A stretch of DNA of 16,498 nt, from NCBI GenBank assembly GCA_949288625.1, contig CASEKZ010000073.1, forward strand, positions 1 through 16,498. Reading direction: 5' to 3'. The position numbers were made by a program, and so were the translations under genes. The notes under the pieces are model-generated. The model was not told the origin of the DNA. It ran no database searches and worked only from the letters and a program-made list of their open reading frames with translations. This DNA is from an uncultured bacterium (GTDB lineage: Bacteria; Bacillota_I; Bacilli_A; RF39; UBA660). Shown here piece by piece: positions 1-6,979 of this stretch. The first letter of the stretch is position 1, and each line of letters starts with the position of its first letter.

Positions 1-32
1 TTTCACTTATGTACGTATTAAACCATAGTGTT

Positions 33-226
33 GCAAGAAAGTTAGTAAAAATATAGTCAGTTAGTTTATAGATATTGCAACTTTCTTGCCTTACACAAGA
101 GTTTCATTTACTTTGATTTATTTAATTATATAAAAATATAAAGTTAATAAATCAAAGTAAATCGTATTTCAAACGTTAATAAAAGTCTTTCTTAAATTAT
201 TGGAAATCATATATAGTTTGAAATAC
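33..226. repeat. Three consecutive inverted repeats
   Basis: Three separate perfect inverted repeats lie end to end in a gene-free stretch: 33-43 with 79-89 (11 bp, gcaagaaagtt), 106-122 with 146-162 (17 bp, atttactttgatttatt) and 164-174 with 216-226 (11 bp, gtatttcaaac). The loops are 35, 23 and 41 nt. The first loop can form a further 5-bp helix (aatat/atatt). There is no ORF in 1-290 and no recognisable tRNA, T-box or riboswitch core. It could be a structured RNA, the end of a mobile element, or the remains of a regulatory region upstream of the broken nuclease gene. The repeats are certain; their meaning is not. Confidence 0.6.
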
Positions 227-245
227 CCACCGCAAAGTTACGCAA

Positions 246-277
246 GCAAAAACCCTTATTCACTGTGAATAAGGGTT
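246..277 (-). terminator. Hairpin, minus-strand intrinsic terminator
   Basis: Perfect 13-bp arms at 251-263 and 265-277 (aacccttattcac and its complement) fold into a long stem. Read on the minus strand the stem runs into TTTTTGC (252-246), as in an intrinsic terminator. On the plus strand no T-run follows at once. No minus-strand gene ends just to its right, so it may be left over from a rearrangement that also removed the start of the neighbouring nuclease gene. Confidence 0.5.
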
Positions 278-302
278 AGTATATGCAGTTAGTTATTTTG
301 AT

Positions 303-1189
303 ACAGGAAACCTAGTACCCAACTACTATAATGAAATAAAACAAGAACTAATAAATAACGAAGTATATAAAAAAGTAAAAGACTATTCTAAAAACAAAAG
401 TGATTTAAGAACTTATTATAACGCAGGAAAACTTCTTTCAGAAGCTGGCAGGCATTTATAGTATTCTGTTAGGTTAACGAACGAGCTTGGAAAAGGTTAT
501 AATATTTCTTCTTTAAAAAGAATGAGACAATTTTATATTATGGTACAAAAAAGGTGCCACACTGTGGCACCAATTATCTTGGAGCCACTATAAAATATTA
601 ATAACTTTAGATTCAATTGATAAAATTAATTATTATGCTAAAATTTCTAGTGAAAACTTATATAGTGTTAGACAACTTCAAGAAAGAATAAAAAATAATG
701 AATATGAAAGACTAGACGATGATACAAAACTTAAATTATTAGATAACAGTAGTAAAGAGGATATTAAAGACTTTATAAAAAATCCAATCCTTATTAAAAA
801 CAAATTTAACAATAATGATATTTCTGAAAAAATGTTACAACAATTAATATTAGAAGATTTAAAAGGATTTTTAAATGAATTAGGAGTTGGATTTACTTAT
901 GTTGGTAATGAGTACAAAATAAAAATCGGAGACAAGTATAATTATATAGACTTACTCTTGTTTAATTATATATATAACTGTTTTGTGGTGGTAGAGTTAA
1001 AAGTAACTGAATTAAAAAAAAGAACATATAGGTCAAGTTTTGACCTATATGCATTACGTAGATAAAAATATAAAAAGTATAAATCAAAGTCAAACGATTG
1101 GAATTATAATTTGCAGAAAAGATAATAAATTCGTTATGGAGTATTGTTCAGATAAAAGAATACTGTCTAAAGAATATTTATTGGTATAA
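303..1189 (+). pseudogene. Broken YhcG/DUF1016-family PD-(D/E)XK nuclease gene
   Basis: Conceptual translation across three frames gives a DUF1016 (YhcG-like, PD-(D/E)XK nuclease superfamily) protein. Landmarks in order are NYYNEIKQELINNEVYKKVK, LRTYYNAGKLLSEAG, RLTNELGKGYN, LKRMRQFY, QLSWSHY, ENLYSVRQLQERIKNNEYERL, the nuclease core YIDLLLFN...VVVELKV, and GQVLTYMHYVDKN. Lesions seen: no start codon in the opening frame, an in-frame TAG at 459-461 where about six family residues also seem to be missing, a +1 shift in the A6 run at 547-552, and another in the A8 run at 1014-1021. The last frame ends with TAA at 1187-1189, directly against the stop of the convergent gene. Intact members are often found near restriction-modification and mobile DNA. 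This copy should not make a full protein. The two homopolymer shifts alone could be sequencing errors; the stop and lost start could not easily be. Confidence 0.85.
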
Positions 1190-1807
1190 CTAGTTTATAC
1201 TTTTTCCTTGAATTTCTTTTGTCTTTTTTTCTAAATAATCTTGAAACGTTATGTTATGAGTTTTACAAAAATCATCTAGTTTTTTATGCACTTTTAGTTT
1301 ACTAATATCATATCCGTTATATTTAAGAGCGTTAATAAAAATATTTACGTAAGAGGCAAAGTTTCTACTAGTTAATTCAAAGTACCCATTACTTTTTAAA
1401 GATTCTAATAATAATTTTTGTTTTTCATTTAAATAATTTCTAATATTTATTGTTTTATCTTGCTCCATTGGGTAACTATCAGTATTAAATTGTACACCGC
1501 TTGGGTCAACTAAAAACCATTTATATCCTTTATTAGTTTTAAATTTTAAGATGGTAAAGAAGTGAGTTAAATCATGTATACCAATATCCGTAGTAATAAA
1601 CGGCGTACATTTAAAATCTTCATCATCAAAATTTTTTGTATAAATAAAATATATCATTTGACAAATTTTCTGGCACTGCATTATATCATCATCTAATTTA
1701 AATTTTATATTAATATCTTTGTTTAACCATTTTAAAAAGTAATTAACTTCATCAACGCTAAGGGGTTCACCAAACTTAATTTTTTCATTTATTTCGTGTA
1801 TGTTCAT
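1190..1807 (-). CDS. Unknown 205-aa protein with possible Cys-His-Asp (papain/transglutaminase-like) triad
   Basis: I do not recognise this gene. It starts at ATG 1805-1807 with an AAGGAG ribosome binding site at 1815-1820, 7 nt upstream. The product is Lys/Asn-rich, with no signal peptide and no membrane segment, so it is probably cytoplasmic or secreted without a classical signal. Cys45 and Cys49 (QCQKIC), His82 (DLTHFFTIL) and Asp101 (WFLVDPSG) fall in the order and rough spacing of a Cys-His-Asp triad in papain-like or transglutaminase-like folds, and the strand-Asp-Pro pattern suits that fold. This is inference from a few residues. The C-terminal third looks helical. It is convergent with the broken nuclease gene, with no gap, and shares its strand with the thioredoxin-like lipoprotein, separated from it by a terminator. 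Alternatives: a structural protein of unknown fold, or cargo of the neighbouring secretion locus. Confidence 0.75.
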   Translation of the reverse strand: MNIHEINEKIKFGEPLSVDEVNYFLKWLNKDINIKFKLDDDIMQCQKICQMIYFIYTKNFDDEDFKCTPFITTDIGIHDLTHFFTILKFKTNKGYKWFLVDPSGVQFNTDSYPMEQDKTINIRNYLNEKQKLLLESLKSNGYFELTSRNFASYVNIFINALKYNGYDISKLKVHKKLDDFCKTHNITFQDYLEKKTKEIQGKSIN

Positions 1808-1878
1808 TGTTTATCTCCTTCATGTTTTAAAATCATTATTTACTAAATATTTTAATATTGCGTAAATTAAAAGCCATA

Positions 1879-1904
1879 TAAAAAGCAGAAACAAATTTGT
1901 TTCT
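1879..1904 (-). terminator. Intrinsic terminator of the thioredoxin-like lipoprotein gene
   Basis: The 18-nt palindrome agaaacaaatttgtttct (1887-1904) overlaps the lipoprotein stop codon. On the minus strand it is followed by GCTTTTTATA. The stem is 7 bp with an AATT loop, then the T-run. It separates the lipoprotein from the 205-residue gene downstream. Confidence 0.7.
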
Positions 1905-2319
1905 ACTCAATATACCCATTACTTTTAAATCGTTCTATGGTGGTTTCTTTGGATACCCCACCAGTTATTCTATTTAAAGTTGACTCTTCTTGTCCGTTCG
2001 TTATGAATGCAACGGTTGGAGTGCTGGATATATTTATGTATGTTCTAAATTCAGCAAACTCACTATTATCTAGTTTGCTATTATCTATTTGGTATATTGT
2101 TATATCATAGTCTTCTAGTACTTGCTCTAATACTGGCCTATAACTTACACAGTGGGCACAACCTTCGTTACCAACATATAAAGCAAAACTTTCTTTGTTA
2201 GCCATTTTTTCTTTAAATTCATCTAGCGATATCTCTATGATATGCTCTTTTTTAGAACAACCACACAACATAATCGTAACTATAAATAGTAGTATAATAG
2301 TCTTTAAAATCTTTTTCAT
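1903..2319 (-). CDS. Thioredoxin-like lipoprotein (CAHC active site)
   Basis: This 138-residue protein is a probable extracytoplasmic thiol-disulfide protein anchored by lipid. Residues 1-21 form a lipoprotein signal: KK, a hydrophobic core, and the lipobox LCGC with the modified Cys most likely at 21. The rest has a thioredoxin-like pattern: a strand (FALYVG), the CxxC site C54-A-H-C57, and a cis-proline loop SSTPT with Pro101, then a strand (VAFITNG). This start is supported by AGGTGA at 2326-2331, 6 nt upstream. In family terms CxxC plus cis-Pro means redox activity; whether it oxidises, reduces or isomerises disulfides cannot be told. It is divergent from the pilin gene across a 148-bp gap. 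The T4SS proteins encoded to the right have cysteine-rich exported domains, so it may fold or repair them (inference). Confidence 0.88.
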   Translation of the reverse strand: MKKILKTIILLFIVTIMLCGCSKKEHIIEISLDEFKEKMANKESFALYVGNEGCAHCVSYRPVLEQVLEDYDITIYQIDNSKLDNSEFAEFRTYINISSTPTVAFITNGQEESTLNRITGGVSKETTIERFKSNGYIE

Positions 2320-2349
2320 TATTTATCACCTAGAATAATTTTATCACTA

Positions 2350-2378
2350 ATTATATAAATATACAAATAAATGTTTAA
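2350..2378 (-). promoter_or_regulatory. Possible promoter for the thioredoxin-like lipoprotein
   Basis: On the minus strand there is a perfect TATAAT at 2355-2350, with a poor -35 (TTAAAC, 2378-2373) 17 nt upstream. The leader would be about 24 nt, with the AGGTGA site inside it. The very AT-rich background makes chance -10 matches common. Confidence 0.4.
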
Positions 2379-2404
2379 TACTTAACACAATTATATTTTA
2401 TTAA

Positions 2405-2433
2405 TTGACAAAGTAACAAAAATAGTTTAATAT
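2405..2433 (+). promoter_or_regulatory. Consensus sigma-A-type promoter of the pilin gene
   Basis: A perfect -35 TTGACA (2405-2410), a 17-nt spacer and TAATAT (2428-2433) predict a start near 2440 and a leader of about 28 nt containing AGGAGGA at 2454-2460. It is the strongest promoter seen in the window, which suits a pilin subunit needed in many copies. Confidence 0.75.
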
Positions 2434-2467
2434 TGGAATATAAGCAATAGATGAGGAGGAAAGAAAA

Positions 2468-2806
2468 ATGGTACAGTGTACTGAAGAGTTAGCAAATGTA
2501 ATTAGAATAATTGGTTTTGTTCTTAATTTAATTCAATGGGTTGTTCCAATTATTTTAATTGTTTTAGGTACTATTGATTTGGTAAAGGCTGTTATAGCGG
2601 GTAAAGAAGATGAAATAAAGAATAATCAAAAAACTTTAGTAAAGAGAATTATCGCAGCGATTATTATATTTTTGATACCACTTATTGTCAGTGTTATAAC
2701 AGGTTTGTTAGGAACAGATGAATGGAAAGAGTGCTGGAATGCTAATCATAATTTAGGTGTTGGTGATTTGCTAGACTCTACAAGTAGTCAAGCTACAAGT
2801 AATTAA
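2468..2806 (+). CDS. VirB2/TrbC-like type IV secretion pilin
   Basis: A 112-residue protein with two hydrophobic helices (about 11-44 and 60-82) joined by a short charged loop (GKEDEIKNNQKTLVKR). This is the helical-hairpin layout of VirB2/TrbC-type pilins and of the small pilin-like proteins that open Gram-positive and mycoplasma conjugation clusters. No cleavable signal peptide is evident. If the charged loop is cytoplasmic, both ends face outward, placing Cys4 and Cys89 on the same side of the membrane, just outside the hairpin. The C-terminal 20 residues are Ser/Thr/Asn-rich. The start has an AGGAGGA site 7 nt upstream. It has its own consensus promoter and terminator. The hairpin recurs, gap-free from Asp37 to Pro71, at the C-terminus of the next gene. 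Family assignment rests on size, topology and context. Confidence 0.75.
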   Translation: MVQCTEELANVIRIIGFVLNLIQWVVPIILIVLGTIDLVKAVIAGKEDEIKNNQKTLVKRIIAAIIIFLIPLIVSVITGLLGTDEWKECWNANHNLGVGDLLDSTSSQATSN

Positions 2807-2820
2807 TAGATTTAATTTTA

Positions 2821-2858
2821 AAGAAGATAGTTTATGATTAATAATATCTTCTTTTTTT
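2821..2858 (+). terminator. Intrinsic terminator after the pilin gene
   Basis: AAGAAGATA (2821-2829) pairs with TATCTTCTT (2845-2853) across a 15-nt loop, and an uninterrupted T-run extends to 2858. It would separate the pilin transcript from the long downstream operon. The remaining 2859-2907 is A/T tract only. Confidence 0.75.
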
Positions 2859-2907
2859 AATTTTTTTAATTTTATTTAATTAAAAAAGTTTTTTTTTGCG
2901 TAATTTA

Positions 2908-2916
2908 TGGTAAAAT
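2908..2916 (+). promoter_or_regulatory. Extended -10 promoter of the virB6-virB4 unit
   Basis: TGG-TAAAAT is an extended -10 element. The -35 position, 17 nt upstream, falls in a poly-T stretch (no TTGACA). A transcript would start near 2923 with a leader of about 27 nt, containing GTGAGGT at 2937-2943, 7 nt before the ATG at 2950. Confidence 0.5.
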
Positions 2917-2949
2917 GTATCTATAGTAGTAGGCAAGTGAGGTATTGGT

Positions 2950-4041
2950 ATGAATAAAAAATATAAAATATTATTTGGAGTATCATTGTTTATTATTACT
3001 TTTTTAATTAATATGAATGTTACTTTGGCTGTTGATTTTAAGTATGGAGCAAAACTTGAGAATATAGAGGGTTCGAATGGTGAATATGTTTATACTTGTA
3101 ATGATATTAAGGTAAACTTTTCTGTTTTGGATGTTGGTAACAATAATACTTCGGATGAAGATAATACATGCACCCAAAAACAAATAGATGCAGGTATATG
3201 TGATCCCGAAGATGAAGAAAACCTTGTCTCTGGTCGACTTTTAGATGAAAGTGAATCTAGAAGTCTTAAAAAAGAAACCATAAAATTTAATAAAAATGGT
3301 AGTTATGTAACAACGTATATAGCACAAGCTGGACCCAAGCAAACTAATAGTTTAATTACGATACAAATAACACCAGAAGTTAGTAATGGTGAGAGTGTAA
3401 CTGTAGGCGTTTGCGAACCTGGAAGAATAAATATAAAATATAAGGAGGGTTTGCTTAACAAAATAGACCAAGCTAACTCTAAGATTAAATTTAAAGTTCA
3501 AATTGAAAATCCAAAAATGCAAAATGGCGATTTTGATATTCGTTTTAATACTGTATTTTCTAGGGGAAGTAAAGAAGGATCAAGCAGTGGTTCATATGGA
3601 GCATCATTTTCTTTTGACATCGCTCAAAAAGTTCAAGATACTATTGATAGTGGTGGAGATTTAGGCACTTTATATGAAGATGAATCAGCAAATCTTGGAG
3701 AACATATATCGGAAGACGAAGCAGCAGAAAATTATTTCATACCTGTTAGAACGTCTGTAAATGGTAATTTTGCTAAGGAAAGTCAAGAGTTAACTTGTGA
3801 TAATTCTTTAGAAGGTTTTATAAATGATATATGGAAATATTTTGTTATTTTTGGTCCGGTATTATTAATTATTATGTCTGTATTAGATTTTTTTAAAGCT
3901 ATATTTAGTTTTGAACAAGATATGGTTAGTAAAGCTGCTAGTAATACTGTTAAAAGAACCTTGGCAACTATCATCCTACTTATGTTACCACTATTATTAA
4001 GAACTATATTAAGTTTCTTTGGATTGGAATTATGTTTATAA
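2950..4041 (+). CDS. Exported protein with C-terminal pilin-like membrane hairpin
   Basis: A 363-residue protein in three parts. Residues 1-27 form a signal peptide (MNKKYK, hydrophobic core, probable cut after VTLA). Residues 28-282 form an exported domain, rich in Asn/Ser/Asp with beta-type sequence and Cys50, 74, 84 and 155; I cannot assign it to a family. Residues 283-362 form a two-helix hairpin (about 291-318 and 336-357) flanked by Cys283 and Cys362, with D313, KR335-336 and P347 spaced exactly as D37, KR59-60 and P71 in the pilin. The charged loop between the helices should be cytoplasmic, so the large domain is outside and tethered by the hairpin. It opens the operon and ends 12 nt before the VirB6-like gene. 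Likely a structural subunit that carries a pilin-like hairpin in the channel or at the pilus base (inference). A VirB8-type scaffold role is possible but unsupported by motif. Confidence 0.8.
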   Translation: MNKKYKILFGVSLFIITFLINMNVTLAVDFKYGAKLENIEGSNGEYVYTCNDIKVNFSVLDVGNNNTSDEDNTCTQKQIDAGICDPEDEENLVSGRLLDESESRSLKKETIKFNKNGSYVTTYIAQAGPKQTNSLITIQITPEVSNGESVTVGVCEPGRINIKYKEGLLNKIDQANSKIKFKVQIENPKMQNGDFDIRFNTVFSRGSKEGSSSGSYGASFSFDIAQKVQDTIDSGGDLGTLYEDESANLGEHISEDEAAENYFIPVRTSVNGNFAKESQELTCDNSLEGFINDIWKYFVIFGPVLLIIMSVLDFFKAIFSFEQDMVSKAASNTVKRTLATIILLMLPLLLRTILSFFGLELCL

Positions 4042-4053
4042 GGAGGTGCCGTA

Positions 4054-6648
4054 GTGTATATTTTGTTTGATATTTTTGCATCTGTATATGGAGTTATTAG
4101 GTGGATTTTCTTATGGATAGATTCTATTGGTTTAACCTTTATTGATAATGGTTATAATCTTATGATTGATGCTGTATCTGCTTTTAACGGAAATGCAGTT
4201 GGAGATTTAGCAAATTCTATAGCAAGGAATTGTTATATTATAATTGGAATTTTTGCACTTTTTAGAATTGCTATTTTTCTTGTTAATTCAATTATAAACC
4301 CAGATAAATTTAATGAAAAAGGTTCCGGCGTAGGAAATATGTTTGGACGAATTTTTATTACTGTAGCGCTTCTTATTGTGGTGCCTATATTGTTTGAAAA
4401 ATCAAGAGATTTGCAAGGAATGATTGTTGATAATAATTATATTTCAAAGCTTATAATTGGTACTGATCTTGGTGCTTCAAATAATACTAATCCAGGTGTA
4501 TATGTTAAAGATGTGGCGGTAAGGGCTTTAATAAAACCAGACCCAGATATTTTTAAAGATGCAAATAATGATGGTAATGGCGATGATAATGGCAATGGTG
4601 AGTATGATGACGATGAATTTATAAATGATTGTAATGACGAGTGTAAAGCCGCGGTAAGAGCTTGGCGGAATAATGCTGGTATAGTTACTTTGCAGGCTTA
4701 TATTCGTACGTATGCTGAAGTTGGGGATGAAAATATATATGTTTATAGTTACATACCATTTGTAACATTATTAGTTGGTGGTTTCATAACATACATATTA
4801 TTTAGTTTCGCAATAGATATTGCGGTTCGTTCGGTAGAACTTATTGTTTTACAAATTTTATCTCCATTATTTATTGTAACGTTCATTGACCCAAAATCAT
4901 CCTCAAGTGGGCCATTTAAAAATTGGGTAAGTACATGTGGTAAAACATTTGTTAGTTTGTTTATTAAAATAGGTATTGTTTGTTTAATGTTATTATTTAT
5001 TTCTAAACTTGATAGTTTGTTTGATATAGCTAACAATCCAGATAGTAGTGGCTTATTAAAATTATTAATGTTAATAGCAATATTAATATTTGCAAAAAAA
5101 GCACCAAAATGGATAGGAGACATGATTGGTGTTGAAGGTGGATTAGGCGAGCTAGGCATTGGTAAGAAACTTGGCGGAATGGCTTTGTTCGGAGGTCTTG
5201 CAAGCAAGGGGATAGAAAGTCTTAAAAATACAGGAAAGGGTATTGGAAGAGGTGCTGTTGGAGCGGCAGGCACACTTGCTAATAACAAACTTAGAAATTT
5301 AAGAAATAATAGAGAACTTAAAAAAGATGCTGGTCTTACTATAAATGGTAGAAAAAAATATAAAAATGATTATATTGAAAAACACGGAGGAAGTGCCAAA
5401 GGCTTTAGAAGTGCTTGGAAAGATAAGAAAAAGACTTTACGTGATGATTATGGCTTGACTTCAGAGGAAAAAAGAAAACGTTCTCTTGCAAGTAACATAG
5501 GCGGAATGGCTACAGGCTTTAAAGCGGGATTTAAAGCAGATAAGTTAACTGGAGCAATAAAGGGCGGCATAGAAGCTAGTAATCAATTTAGTGATAATCA
5601 AGGTTTAAGAGGAAAACCTATTACTCAGAAAATAAGAGATTCGGTAATGAGCCCATATGAGAGTATGCTTAGTGATGTATATGGTACCGAACAACAAAGA
5701 TTTGAAGCTAGAAAAAGAATAATGGACGCAAATACTAGAGAAGAAAACACTACCGAAAAAGGTTTAAAATTAATGGGTGGTAGAGATAATGAAAAATTTG
5801 TTGCAAGTATGGGAGATTTTGTTAAAGCAACAAAAGGAGGAACCGCACGCAACTTTGATGATGCAATTGCTATGGTTAGAGCGTATGCTAATGGAGAGGA
5901 TGCTTATTATAATAAAAATGGACAGTTAGAAATCAAACAGAAAGATGGAAAAATTATTAGCGGTACGGCTCTTGATAAATATACTCATGAGGCTAAAGAT
6001 TCGTTTACTGCATTGGGTACTGCACGTATGGAAGAAATGTATAATAAAAGTATGCAAACAATCGTTTCAGAATATGAAAGTAATGATCAATACATTACAA
6101 GAGCTAATCAAAATATAATGAGTATTTCTCAAAACATGAAGTCTCATATAGCTACTAAACCAGGAGTAGTTTCAGACCCTAATACAGGCGTGTTATATGC
6201 TGAATATACAAGTAAAGATGCTAATAACAATGATGTTGTAAATCGTATTGCATTAGATTTGTCAGATGTTGATGGAACAGTTGCTAGGTTACAATCGGTA
6301 AAAGATACAACTCAAGATTTTGGTATTAAAGGAAAATTAGAATCATATATTAATGCTTTAACGGATAATAATATGACTAATTATAGAACAGCTTTGGGTC
6401 AATCACAACGTGAGTTACAAATTGCACTTCAAAGAAAAGAACAAACACAACCTGTTTATGATAATATTGGTAAAGAGTTTGAAAGGGATGCTGATGGAAA
6501 TCCTGTGAGAGATGCAAGTGGTAAAATTATATATAAGGACACCGGTATAAGTACACATCAACAAAAAGTTGATTACTTGAATAATCAGGCTAGAAAAACT
6601 GAAAAGACTATAAAAGAATTTGAAATAAAAAAGGATGATAAAAAATAG
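4054..6648 (+). CDS. VirB6/TrbL-like channel protein with long cytoplasmic tail
   Basis: This 864-residue polytopic protein is probably the inner channel subunit. It starts at GTG 4054 behind a perfect AGGAGG (4041-4046, spacing 7). Hydrophobic segments lie at about 61-80, 98-115, 232-256, 259-278, 298-316 and 333-347, including the VELIVLQILSPLFIV stretch typical of VirB6/TrbL proteins. A polar loop of about 115 residues (116-230) contains an Asp/Asn/Gly-rich run with an EF-hand-like loop (D177 to E188) and a C193/C197 pair. Residues 348-864 are hydrophilic, first Gly/Lys/Arg-rich (360-470), later helical with coiled-coil potential; this tail is much longer than the channel domain and matches nothing I recognise. 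The gene sits between the pilin-hairpin protein and the PrgI-like gene, the usual neighbourhood of VirB6 in Gram-positive systems. Topology of the 116-230 loop is inferred. Confidence 0.8.
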   Translation: MYILFDIFASVYGVIRWIFLWIDSIGLTFIDNGYNLMIDAVSAFNGNAVGDLANSIARNCYIIIGIFALFRIAIFLVNSIINPDKFNEKGSGVGNMFGRIFITVALLIVVPILFEKSRDLQGMIVDNNYISKLIIGTDLGASNNTNPGVYVKDVAVRALIKPDPDIFKDANNDGNGDDNGNGEYDDDEFINDCNDECKAAVRAWRNNAGIVTLQAYIRTYAEVGDENIYVYSYIPFVTLLVGGFITYILFSFAIDIAVRSVELIVLQILSPLFIVTFIDPKSSSSGPFKNWVSTCGKTFVSLFIKIGIVCLMLLFISKLDSLFDIANNPDSSGLLKLLMLIAILIFAKKAPKWIGDMIGVEGGLGELGIGKKLGGMALFGGLASKGIESLKNTGKGIGRGAVGAAGTLANNKLRNLRNNRELKKDAGLTINGRKKYKNDYIEKHGGSAKGFRSAWKDKKKTLRDDYGLTSEEKRKRSLASNIGGMATGFKAGFKADKLTGAIKGGIEASNQFSDNQGLRGKPITQKIRDSVMSPYESMLSDVYGTEQQRFEARKRIMDANTREENTTEKGLKLMGGRDNEKFVASMGDFVKATKGGTARNFDDAIAMVRAYANGEDAYYNKNGQLEIKQKDGKIISGTALDKYTHEAKDSFTALGTARMEEMYNKSMQTIVSEYESNDQYITRANQNIMSISQNMKSHIATKPGVVSDPNTGVLYAEYTSKDANNNDVVNRIALDLSDVDGTVARLQSVKDTTQDFGIKGKLESYINALTDNNMTNYRTALGQSQRELQIALQRKEQTQPVYDNIGKEFERDADGNPVRDASGKIIYKDTGISTHQQKVDYLNNQARKTEKTIKEFEIKKDDKK

Positions 6649-6664
6649 AAAGGGGAAATAGGAT

Positions 6665-6979
6665 ATGAATCAGTATTTAATCGCTGCTAATACCAAAAGA
6701 GGTCAATTGATTTTTAACGTATTTAGACCGATTGACCTTGGCATAATTATTACCGGTACAACAATTACGTTTATATTGTTTTTGATATTTCAGCCAGATA
6801 ATTTATATGTTGGAGTTGCTGTGTTACTTCCGTTTTTGATTTGTGCCTTTTTGGTACTACCGATTCCTAATTATCATAATGTACTTTGTATTTTACAAAA
6901 CGTATGTAAATTTTATTTCAAGGATGAAAATGAATTAGTATGGAAAGGATGGTGTGCTAAAGATGAGTACAAAAACTAG
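6665..6979 (+). CDS. PrgI/VirB3-like T4SS membrane protein
   Basis: A 104-residue protein with two closely spaced membrane helices (about 23-42 and 48-66) after a short N-terminal segment (VFRPIDLGI), and a C-terminal tail YHNVLCILQNVCKFYF...LVWKGW. Size, helix placement and the aromatic W-K-G-W tail fit the PrgI family, the Gram-positive counterpart of VirB3, which docks VirB4 to the membrane complex. Its position directly before the VirB4 genes is the standard order. The ATG at 6665 has AGGGGA at 6651-6656, 8 nt upstream. Its 3' end overlaps the start of the next gene, suggesting translational coupling. Confidence 0.8.
   Translation: MNQYLIAANTKRGQLIFNVFRPIDLGIIITGTTITFILFLIFQPDNLYVGVAVLLPFLICAFLVLPIPNYHNVLCILQNVCKFYFKDENELVWKGWCAKDEYKN

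Noticed and set aside
216..250. Possible riboswitch core around ccgcaaagttacgcaagc
   Set aside because: It has a passing likeness to c-di-GMP-type core strings, but the required helices and loops are absent and no intact gene follows.
58..294. 9-bp direct repeat cagttagtt (58-66 and 286-294) as a target-site duplication
   Set aside because: It is short and AT-rich, the left copy lies inside a stem-loop, and no transposase or matching terminal repeats bound the interval; chance is likely.
4749..5288. Long minus-strand open frame of 179 codons within the VirB6-like gene
   Set aside because: It is antisense to the conserved membrane and basic region, Pro/Ile/Asn-rich from reversed codons, has no RBS, and lies wholly inside a well-supported gene.
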